64,000 bases of DNA, taken from Streptomyces parvulus. GTDB taxonomy: Bacteria > Actinomycetota > Actinomycetes > Streptomycetales > Streptomycetaceae. The stretch covers positions 372,001 to 436,000 of the forward strand of contig NZ_BMRX01000005.1 of the NCBI RefSeq assembly GCF_014648855.1. Reading direction: 5' to 3'. Shown one piece after another: positions 1 to 5,997 of this stretch (position 1 is its first letter; the number at the start of each line of letters is the position of its first letter). The position numbers were made by a program, and so were the translations under genes. The notes under the pieces are model-generated. The model saw only the letters and a list, made by a program, of their open reading frames with translations, searched no databases and had not been told where the DNA came from.

Positions 1-576
1 GAAGCCGACGGCCACCGGTCGGGGCAACGCCGTCGCGTTCGGCGTGACCGGCGCCTGGGTCGATTCCGCCGGGTCAACCGTAGACCGTTTCGATGCGGTC
101 TCGGTCGATTCCTCCGCATTCACGGGTGCGGTCGAGATCGGGGCGGGGCGGTGGTGGAGCACCTTGGCGACCAGGTCGGAACCGAAGTAGATCGACCCGA
201 CCGGCAACGACGTGGCGAGCAGGACCAGCGCCCAGTTCGCCGGGTCCCAGTCGGCCAGCCGCCCCCAGTCGACCGTTCGGCCGTGCAGCTCCGGGACCAG
301 CCCGTGAACGTAGTTGAGGACCAGGGAAGCGGCGGTGTAGGCGCCCAGGACCCGCAGCGCGAACGTGCGGTCGCGGTCGGCGAGTACCAGGGTGGCGACC
401 AGGGCGAGCGCCATGAGGCCGTCGACCACGAACGGGTACAGTGTCGCCGCCGTCTCATCCGCGCCGACCGCGCCGGCGATATCCCGCAGCGCGTTCCACG
501 AGACCCGGAACGCCATACCGACCACGGCGACCAGCGCCAGCACCAGGGCCGCCCGCCCCTTGCCGCGCAGCCTCAT
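1..576 (-). CDS. DUF2637 membrane protein (partial at window edge)
   Basis: The reading frame opens with ATG at 576 and stays open through base 1, so the 3' end lies outside the window. The product begins MRLRGKGRAALVLALVAVVG and has about four hydrophobic segments in the first 150 residues: an N-terminal helix, then helices around YPFVVDGLMALALVATLVL, LGAYTAASLVLNYVHGLVP and NWALVLLATSLPVGSIYFGS. It ends in a polar, Thr/Pro/Ala-rich cytoplasmic tail. DUF2637 proteins (SpdB-like) are found in Streptomyces plasmids and AICEs and are thought to help intramycelial spread; the biochemical role is unknown. The start overlaps the stop of the DUF6284 gene by ATGA, so the two are translationally coupled and belong to the element's transfer operon. 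Confidence 0.8.
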   Translation of the reverse strand, partial: MRLRGKGRAALVLALVAVVGMAFRVSWNALRDIAGAVGADETAATLYPFVVDGLMALALVATLVLADRDRTFALRVLGAYTAASLVLNYVHGLVPELHGRTVDWGRLADWDPANWALVLLATSLPVGSIYFGSDLVAKVLHHRPAPISTAPVNAEESTETASKRSTVDPAESTQAPVTPNATALPRPVAVGF

Positions 577-842
577 GCCGCACCGCCCGGCAGGCTCACG
601 GCGGCCGTGCGGTTGGCCAGCTCCCGGCGGGCGGCCAGCACCCGGTTCCGGGCCCGGCGGATGCGCCGCTTGTCGACCTCGTTCGGCGTACGGTCGAGGG
701 CGATGATCTGCGCGTCGACCAGGTCGACGCCCGCCAGGATCACGGGCATCTCCTGCTCGATCGCGTCCAGCTCCGCCTTCGTCGGCTCCATGGAATCGGG
801 GAAGGCGGTAACAGCGTCCTGAACAGTGACGATGTGGCTCAT
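573..842 (-). CDS. DUF6284 family small protein
   Basis: The 89-residue product begins MSHIVTVQDAVTAFPDSMEP. It has an acidic, helical N-terminal half (TKAELDAIEQEMPVILAGVD) and a basic C-terminal half rich in Arg (DKRRIRRARNRVLAARRELA), with no membrane segment. It matches what I recall of DUF6284, small proteins next to DUF2637 genes in AICEs; no function is known. The ATG at 842 is preceded by a good ribosome site (GGAAGGAA, about 852-859). The gene is first in the minus-strand operon and overlaps the DUF2637 gene by 4 bp. The paired acidic and basic helices would suit a small DNA- or partner-binding adaptor, but that is inference. Confidence 0.75.
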   Translation of the reverse strand: MSHIVTVQDAVTAFPDSMEPTKAELDAIEQEMPVILAGVDLVDAQIIALDRTPNEVDKRRIRRARNRVLAARRELANRTAAVSLPGGAA

Positions 843-1266
843 GGGTCATGGTTCCTTCCAGAGAGGAACGGCCCGAACGCGGCTCCCGGGTGGCACCCCG
901 GGAGCCGCTTGCCGTTGGAGTCGGTTCCGGCTCCCCTCAGCGCTCCACGTACAAGACGTGCAGCGGAGGCAACCGGCCCGCAGCAGACGAGCGGCGGAGA
1001 GGTCGAACGCGGCGTTGCCGCGCGGTCCGCCTTTTCGACTCGGGGAGACGGGGCCCACCTATGCAGTTCTCAAAGAACGACCAGCGCGGGGCCCCAACTG
1101 CACGGACAATCCCGAACCGACCAGCCGTCGAAGGAAGCCCAAAGAAGCACCTCCTCTTGCTGTCCTAGGACTGCAAGCGGCCTGAAATGAGAATGCACCG
1201 CAGTCCTAGGACTGTCAACTGTCCTAGGACTGTGTGTTTCACTGGGTCTGTCGAGAGGAGTCCGGC
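843..1266. promoter_or_regulatory. Divergent control region of the integrated element
   Basis: This 424-bp gap separates the minus-strand transfer operon from the plus-strand GntR gene and must hold both promoters. The only clear signals are the three GTCCTAGGAC palindromes listed separately (1162-1230) and the ribosome site GAGAGGAG just before the GTG at 1267. The part between 850 and 1150 contains short open frames without convincing coding character. I see no terminator-like hairpin here. Confidence 0.6.
1162..1230. promoter_or_regulatory. Three identical GTCCTAGGAC palindromes (operator array)
   Basis: The perfect 10-bp palindrome GTCCTAGGAC occurs at 1162-1171, 1203-1212 and 1221-1230. 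The second copy is extended to AGTCCTAGGACT. Copies two and three start 18 bp apart, close to two helical turns, and copy one lies 41 bp upstream of copy two. They end 36 bp before the GntR start codon, which is where an autorepressor would cover a promoter. The most likely ligand is the GntR protein encoded immediately downstream; this is inferred from position. Confidence 0.7.
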
Positions 1267-2070
1267 GTGGCATCGAAGACGCCAAAGTGGCGGGAACTGG
1301 CCGATCGGTTCGCCGAGCAGATCAAGAACGGCGACCCCGCACCCGGCAAGCAGCTCCCGCAGATCAGGGACCTCGTGGACGCGGGAGAGGGGTCTAAGGC
1401 GACTGTCCACCGCGCCTACAAGGCCTTGGAAGCCGAAGGTCTAGTCACGATGACCCGTGGCCATGGCACAGTCGTGCGTCAGAAGACGCCGCTAAAGCGG
1501 CTGGGTATCGCGCGATACGACAAGGCCAAATGGAGAGACGGCGATGAGGTCGCGTTCATCGCCGACCGGGTGGCGTCCGGCCGTGCGTACCAGCGGAACG
1601 AGCAGACTCAGACCGTCAGCCGCGTGAAGGCGCCGGCGGCCGTAGCCGCAGCCCACGGCTTGACGGAAGGGGACGAGGTCTACGCTCGCGCCCGCCTAGT
1701 GAAGGAGGGCACGCAGCCGACGCACACCCTGACCAGCTACTACCGGCCGGAACACGTCGAAGGAACTCGTATCGTCGACCCGACTCCGGGCCCCGCCGGG
1801 CGAGGTGGTGGCTTTCGCGTCCTGTATGACGCAGGTTACGAAATCGACCACATGCGGGAAGAAATCTTCGCCCGGGTGCCCACGGCGGAAGAGGCTCAGC
1901 TACTCCAGCTCGCTCCCGGCGAGTGGGTGGTGGAACTTCACCGCACCACGTACACCGCAGACGGGACCGTCGTTGAGTTCGCCGTCGGAGTACACGCGGC
2001 CACTCGGTTCGCGTGGGCGTACGACTTCAAGGTGCCCGACTCAGCGAAGACGGAGGATGAGAGCAAGTGA
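1267..2070 (+). CDS. GntR/UTRA family transcriptional regulator
   Basis: The product is 267 residues, starting MASKTPKWRELADRFAEQIK. Residues about 8-72 form a GntR winged helix (ELADRFAEQI, then GKQLPQIRDLVDAGEGSKAT, then HRAYKALEAEGLVTMTRGHG). Residues about 100-260 form a UTRA/chorismate-lyase-like effector domain (EGDEVYARARLV, then LTSYYRPEHVEGTRI, then APGEWVVELHRTTY). Relatives such as KorSA of pSAM2 repress transfer and maintenance genes of integrative elements. I chose the GTG at 1267 because GAGAGGAG lies 6 bases before it; an upstream in-frame ATG at 1234 has no such site and would run through it. It is divergent from the transfer operon, downstream of three palindromes it probably binds, and coupled by GTGA to the YdcF gene. 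The effector is unknown. Confidence 0.88.
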   Translation: MASKTPKWRELADRFAEQIKNGDPAPGKQLPQIRDLVDAGEGSKATVHRAYKALEAEGLVTMTRGHGTVVRQKTPLKRLGIARYDKAKWRDGDEVAFIADRVASGRAYQRNEQTQTVSRVKAPAAVAAAHGLTEGDEVYARARLVKEGTQPTHTLTSYYRPEHVEGTRIVDPTPGPAGRGGGFRVLYDAGYEIDHMREEIFARVPTAEEAQLLQLAPGEWVVELHRTTYTADGTVVEFAVGVHAATRFAWAYDFKVPDSAKTEDESK

Positions 2071-2732
2071 TTTCCGCTCAGGTGTGGGCTGACGCTCAGC
2101 AACTCTGGGACTTTCAGCAGATGCAGCATGAGCTGCGCCCCTGTTCTGTGGCCATCGGCCTCGGCAGTCACGATCTCGGGGTGGCCGACACCACAGCGGA
2201 ACTCTTCCACCGCGGCATGGCGCCTCTCATCGTCTTCACCGGCGCGACCAGCCGCACGACACGGGAGCGCATGCCCCGGGGCGAGGCAGAGCACTACTGC
2301 GAGCGGGCGATAGAGCTGGGGGTCCCCAGCGCGGCCATCCTTGTGGAGCCGAGGGCACGGAACACGGGCGAGAACATCCAGTTCTCACGGGCACTCCTGG
2401 AAGGCCAGCAGGTGACTGTCTCATCCGCCCTCTTGGTCAGCAAGCCTTACGAGGAACGGCGCGCCTACGCAACGGCGCGCAAGCTGTGGCCAGAGGTTGA
2501 GTGGGTGAGCGCGTCCACCTCTTCGACACTTCGCGACTACATCGACTCGATCGGCGACGAGCGCCTTGTGGTCGACATGCTGGTTGGCACTCAGCAGCGG
2601 CTCATGCTCTACCCCCAACAGGGGTTCATGATCGAGCAGGAGATCCCGAACGACATCGAAGCAGCGTACGCACGTCTCCGCGACGCCGGTTTCACGAGCC
2701 GACTCGTACCGGAGACCTTGCAACGACCCTGA
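2067..2732 (+). CDS. YdcF/SanA-like (DUF218) protein
   Basis: The 221-residue product resembles the YdcF/ElyC/SanA family: AIGLGSHDLGVADTTAELFH near the N terminus, then a Rossmann-like core with IVFTGATSRTTRE, GEAEHYCERAIELGVPSAAI, EPRARNTGENIQFSRALLE and a later SKPYEERRAYATARKLWP. The Glu-containing EPRARNTGEN motif is the family hallmark. There is no signal peptide or membrane helix, so unlike SanA this version is cytoplasmic. Family members are implicated in envelope-related or nucleotide chemistry, but no activity is established. The GTG start at 2067 overlaps the GntR stop by 4 bp (GTGA), so it is co-translated with the regulator. Such genes accompany GntR regulators in several Streptomyces elements. 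It is probably element cargo. Confidence 0.78.
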   Translation: MISAQVWADAQQLWDFQQMQHELRPCSVAIGLGSHDLGVADTTAELFHRGMAPLIVFTGATSRTTRERMPRGEAEHYCERAIELGVPSAAILVEPRARNTGENIQFSRALLEGQQVTVSSALLVSKPYEERRAYATARKLWPEVEWVSASTSSTLRDYIDSIGDERLVVDMLVGTQQRLMLYPQQGFMIEQEIPNDIEAAYARLRDAGFTSRLVPETLQRP

Positions 2733-2874
2733 TCAGACTGGGCCCTGCAGTCTCAGTTTCCGTCTCATTCATTCCAGTCCGACCTCGTTCACGCGGGTAC
2801 GCAGCCTGATCGGGAACGCTGCGGTGAACGAGGTTGAACGACTCCGAACGCAGCCATAACCAGCCAGGACAAAC
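2733..2874. other. Arm region of the attachment site
   Basis: There is no gene here. A 10-bp perfect inverted repeat, CCTCGTTCAC at 2783-2792 and GTGAACGAGG at 2824-2833, is separated by 31 bp. It lies about 40-90 bp inside the tRNA-derived core, where integrase or excisionase arm sites of tyrosine-integrase elements are usually found. A weak terminator for the upstream pair is the alternative reading. Confidence 0.4.
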
Positions 2875-2918
2875 CTGCAAAGCGAGTTACGTGGGTTCGA
2901 ATCCCGCCACGGCCTCCA
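2875..2918 (+). other. att site: 3' half of a tRNA-Cys gene
   Basis: The sequence starts at the anticodon loop CTGCAAA (anticodon GCA), continues with GCGAG and a four-base variable region TTAC, then a T arm GTGGG-TTCGAAT-CCCGC, the acceptor strand CACGGCC, discriminator T and encoded CCA. A T discriminator and 4-nt variable loop are normal for tRNA-Cys. The bases upstream (CAAAC) cannot pair with GCGAG, and no GGCCGTG acceptor strand precedes it, so this is not a functional tRNA. This is how the end of an element integrated into a tRNA gene looks; the intact tRNA should lie at the other end, left of the window. Confidence 0.78.
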
Positions 2919-3516
2919 CGGCTGCCGTGCGGTGCAGCAGCCAGACGCTGAAGACGAGGGTCGAGACGTCCGGGGTGAGCGGGCGTGGGGACGGGTCGGC
3001 CGGGTGCCAGGTCGAGACCCCGCCCGTGGCGCCGTCGACCACCACGTCCGCGCCGTCGCAGAGCCGGCCCAGGCGGACGAGGTGGGCGGGGGCGTCCGGG
3101 ACGTGTGGGCCGTAGTGCTCCGCGAGGGTCGGCAGGGCCAGTCCGTCGGTGTCCGCCGAGAGCGGGAAGGCGTCCTCCGGCAGGCCGGTCTCCCGCAGGA
3201 AGCGGCGGGTTGGCTCGTGGGTAAGGGACGGCGGGAAGTCGATGTCCTCGAAGCGGGCGACCCGGCCCCGGCCGAACTCGCGGGTCAGCAGCCGGTGGGG
3301 CAGGTCCAGGGCGAGGCCGGAGGCGGTGTGCCGGCCCGCCGTCAGGAGCAGGCAGCCGATCACCGCCGCGGACGTCCAGAACAGCGGCGTCTCGCGCCCC
3401 GGCGGCACCGGGCAGCGGGACGGCTCCCGGGCCGAGGCCGTGGCGAGGCGGGCCAGGGTCAGCAGGGACGGCACGGGCGGCGGTGCCTTCGTCGTCTTCG
3501 TCGTGACCGCGTGCAT
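2887..3516 (-). CDS. SUKH-4-like protein whose 3' end lies in the att site
   Basis: The 209-residue product has a hydrophobic-then-basic N-terminal part and a central block (FGRGRVARFEDIDFPPSLTH, EPTRRFLRETGLPEDAFPLS) that resembles the SUKH-4 fold of immunity proteins in Streptomyces. A Trp/Leu-rich strand pattern follows (STLVFSVWLLHR). The reading frame ends at TAA 2887-2889 inside the tRNA-derived core; the last ten codons, ending AGFEPT, are antisense to the tRNA. This tail may be native overlap with the original tRNA gene or may have been altered by the insertion. No toxin gene is visible next to it. The SUKH assignment is from recall of the LTHEPTRRFL pattern and is moderate. Confidence 0.62.
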   Translation of the reverse strand: MHAVTTKTTKAPPPVPSLLTLARLATASAREPSRCPVPPGRETPLFWTSAAVIGCLLLTAGRHTASGLALDLPHRLLTREFGRGRVARFEDIDFPPSLTHEPTRRFLRETGLPEDAFPLSADTDGLALPTLAEHYGPHVPDAPAHLVRLGRLCDGADVVVDGATGGVSTWHPADPSPRPLTPDVSTLVFSVWLLHRTAAVEAVAGFEPT

Positions 3517-3606
3517 CGTCTCCCCCGAGGCGCTTGGGTGCGGTGGGAGCGGCAGTCGTCCCCACCGCTTCGCAGCCTAGGGCCTGCCACTGACAACGCC
3601 CCGCCG

Positions 3607-3628
3607 CACGGGACCCGGCGGTCCCGTG
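3607..3628 (-). terminator. Hairpin after the molybdenum hydroxylase operon
   Basis: A perfect 9-bp stem, CACGGGACC (3607-3615) with GGTCCCGTG (3620-3628), and a 4-base loop lie 51 bp beyond the stop of the large-subunit gene on the minus strand. There is no T run, as usual for Streptomyces. Confidence 0.55.
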
Positions 3629-3678
3629 GGGTAGGACGCGTCCCCCGCCGCGCGCGTTGCCTCCGGGGGCCGGGGAGG

Positions 3679-5997
3679 TCAGCCGGCCGTGACCACCGCG
3701 GCCTGGGGCCGGATCGGCAGCCGGTTGACCGGGCGGCCCGTGGCCGCGCGCACGGCGGACGCGACGGCCGCCGGGGAGGCCACCACCGGCACCGCGCTGA
3801 CCGCCTTGGCGCCGAAGGGGGCGACCACGTCGCGTTCCTCGACGAGCTTCACGATCCTGATGTCGGGGGTGTCCAGCGCGGTCGGCAGGGCGTAGCCGGT
3901 CAGGTCGGGGTGGCGGATCAGGCCGCGCGGGGTGCGCAGGTTCTCGGTGAGCGCGATGCCCACGCCCTGCGTGACACCGGCCTCGATCCGCGCGGTCAGC
4001 TGGGCGGGGTTGAGCACCCGGCCGACGTCCTGCGCCACGGCCAGCTCCACCACCCGCACCGAGCCGATCTCGATGTCGACGTCGACCACCGCGCGGATCG
4101 CGCAGAAGGCCATGCCGACGAACGCGTCGCCCTGGCCGGTCCCGTCCAGCGGTTCGGTGGGGTGCGGGCGGCACTGGGCGGTGGCCCACAGCTCCTTGCC
4201 GTCCAGCGCCTCGGCGACGGTGGTCGACAGCACGCCGTCGTACGAGGTGATCTTGCCGTCGGCGATCTGGAGCAGCTCGGTCGACATCCCGAACTGGTGC
4301 GCCAGCGGCTGGAGGAGCTGGGTGCGGACCATCTTCGCGGCCCGTTCCACCGCGCCGCCCGACACCCAGGTGTGGCGGCCGCGGCAGCCCGGGCCGGCCG
4401 GCGGCTGGTCGGTGTCGACGGGCGCCACCTGCACCTCGTCGACGCCGAGGGTGTCCTGCACGATCTGCCGGGCTAGCGTGGTGAAGCCCTGGCCGGTCTC
4501 GACGGCCGCGCACAGCACGGTAGCCACGCCGTCCTGGACCTTCACGGTGGCGGTGGAGACCTCGTCCGCGCCCTCGGCGCCGAGCATGTGCACCATGCCG
4601 ATGCCGTAGCCCACGCCCCGCCGCACCGCGCCCGGTTCGCCGGCGCCCTCGGGGCCGCCGGGCAGCAGCCACTCGTCCTCGGGGGTGTCCTTGGGCAGGG
4701 CGGGCAGCGGGAAGTCCCGCACGGCCTGGAGGAGTTCGGCGACCGGGGCGGGGCAGGTGACGGTCTGGCCGGTGGGGAGCACGTCCCCGGTGGCCAGCAC
4801 GTTGCGCAGCCGCACCTCGGCCGGGTCCAGGCCCAGCTTCTTGGCGATCTTGTCCATCTGCGCCTCGTAGGCGGCGCACACCTGCATGGCGCCCTCGCCG
4901 CGCACGTGCCCGGAGGGCGGGTTGTTGGTGCGCACGGCCCAGCCCTCGATGAAGGCGTTCGGGACGACGTACGGCCCGCAGGCGAAGGCCACCGCGGCGG
5001 CCAGCGCGTCCGACGAGGTGTCGGCGTAGGCGCCCGCGTCGAGCAGGATCTGCGCCTCGACCTTCACCACCCGGCCCTCGGCGTCGGCGTGGTGGCGGTA
5101 GCGCAGGAGGGTGGGGTGCCGGTGGGCGTGGCCGAGGAAGGACTCCTCGCGCGTGGCGGTGAGCTTCACCGGGCAGCCGGTCCTGAGCGCGAGGAGCCCG
5201 AGGGGCAGTTGGAAGCCCTGGTCCTCGCGGTCGGCGGTGGCGCCCGGCACGCCGGTGACGACGATCTTCACCTGTTCCGGGGTCAGGCCGTAGCACTCCG
5301 CGGCCGCGTCCCGGTCGCCGTGCGGGTCGGTGGAGGCCAGGTACAGCTCCACGCCGCCGTCGGGGCGCGGCACGGCCAGGCCGGCCTCGGCCCCTATGGG
5401 CGCGGGGTCCTGGCGGCCGATGCGGTACAGGCCCTCGACGACGATCTCGCCGGCCGCGTCGGGGTCGCCGTGGTGCAGCGGGATGTGCCGGATCAGGTTG
5501 CCGTCGGGGTGCAGCGGCTCGGCCTCGAAGGCCTGCTCGGGGTCGATCACCGGGTCGAGCACCTCGTACTCGACGATGACGGCGGCGGCGGCCATCCGCG
5601 CGGTGTCGGGGTGGTCGGCGGCGACGGCGGCGAGGGGCTCTCCGTGGTGGCGTACGACGTCGGAGGCGAAGACCGGGCGGTCGGCGCGGCCGCGTCCGTG
5701 CAGCGCGGCGCCGGGCACGTCCTCGTGGGTGACGACGGCGCGGACGCCGGGCATCTCGCGCGCGTGGGTGGTGTCGATGGACACGATGCGCGCGTGCGGG
5801 TGCGGTGAGCGCAGGACGGCCGCCCACAGCAGTCCCTCGGCCCACAGGTCGGCGGCGTACGGGAAGGTGCCCTCGGTCTTGGCGCGCGCGTCGGCGGGCG
5901 GCAGGGACGCGCCGAGGCCGTGCGGGATGGGCTCGGCGACGGGGGGCGGCGCCTCGGCGGTTCCCGCGGCCTCCGCAGTCGCGGCGTCGTTGCTCAC
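3679..5997 (-). CDS. Xanthine dehydrogenase-family molybdopterin-binding large subunit
   Basis: The 772-residue product has the a/b hammerhead domain (about 40-150, with YAADLWAEGLLWAAVLRSPH) and the molybdopterin-binding domains (about 165-760, with VETGQGFTTLARQIVQDTLG and QVCAAYEAQMDKIAKKLGL). It should form the Mo-containing subunit of a heterotrimeric hydroxylase with the next two genes. Key motifs depart from the family. The GxxGxFGGKE segment reads GVPGATADRED. The C-terminal GAKGVGEPP, which carries the base-catalytic Glu, reads GAKAVSAVP, with Ala at residue 735 (codon 3793-3795). The AFRGFG loop reads GHVRGEG. The substrate may therefore be other than xanthine, or the enzyme may not use the standard mechanism. 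The GTG start at 5997 overlaps the preceding stop (GTGA), with GGAGG upstream. Confidence 0.85.
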   Translation of the reverse strand: MSNDAATAEAAGTAEAPPPVAEPIPHGLGASLPPADARAKTEGTFPYAADLWAEGLLWAAVLRSPHPHARIVSIDTTHAREMPGVRAVVTHEDVPGAALHGRGRADRPVFASDVVRHHGEPLAAVAADHPDTARMAAAAVIVEYEVLDPVIDPEQAFEAEPLHPDGNLIRHIPLHHGDPDAAGEIVVEGLYRIGRQDPAPIGAEAGLAVPRPDGGVELYLASTDPHGDRDAAAECYGLTPEQVKIVVTGVPGATADREDQGFQLPLGLLALRTGCPVKLTATREESFLGHAHRHPTLLRYRHHADAEGRVVKVEAQILLDAGAYADTSSDALAAAVAFACGPYVVPNAFIEGWAVRTNNPPSGHVRGEGAMQVCAAYEAQMDKIAKKLGLDPAEVRLRNVLATGDVLPTGQTVTCPAPVAELLQAVRDFPLPALPKDTPEDEWLLPGGPEGAGEPGAVRRGVGYGIGMVHMLGAEGADEVSTATVKVQDGVATVLCAAVETGQGFTTLARQIVQDTLGVDEVQVAPVDTDQPPAGPGCRGRHTWVSGGAVERAAKMVRTQLLQPLAHQFGMSTELLQIADGKITSYDGVLSTTVAEALDGKELWATAQCRPHPTEPLDGTGQGDAFVGMAFCAIRAVVDVDIEIGSVRVVELAVAQDVGRVLNPAQLTARIEAGVTQGVGIALTENLRTPRGLIRHPDLTGYALPTALDTPDIRIVKLVEERDVVAPFGAKAVSAVPVVASPAAVASAVRAATGRPVNRLPIRPQAAVVTAG

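Larger units (their letters stand above)
1..2918. mobile_element. Right end of an integrated AICE-type element
   Basis: The stretch carries DUF2637 and DUF6284 genes, which are typical of the transfer region of actinomycete integrative and conjugative elements, and a GntR-type regulator divergent from them. It ends at a 3' half tRNA-Cys (2875-2918). The 5' half of that tRNA is absent, as expected at the att junction distal to the integrase. Codon usage in the GntR and YdcF genes is visibly less GC-biased than in the genes to the right. The integrase, excisionase, replication and main transfer genes would lie left of the window. That the element is complete and mobile is inference. Confidence 0.72.

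Noticed and set aside
846..1058. 70-codon frame upstream of the DUF6284 gene with CxxC
   Set aside because: No ribosome site and biased composition; more likely part of the control region.
2840..2918. Complete tRNA gene
   Set aside because: No 5' acceptor strand GGCCGTG, no D arm, and the anticodon stem does not pair; only the 3' half is present.
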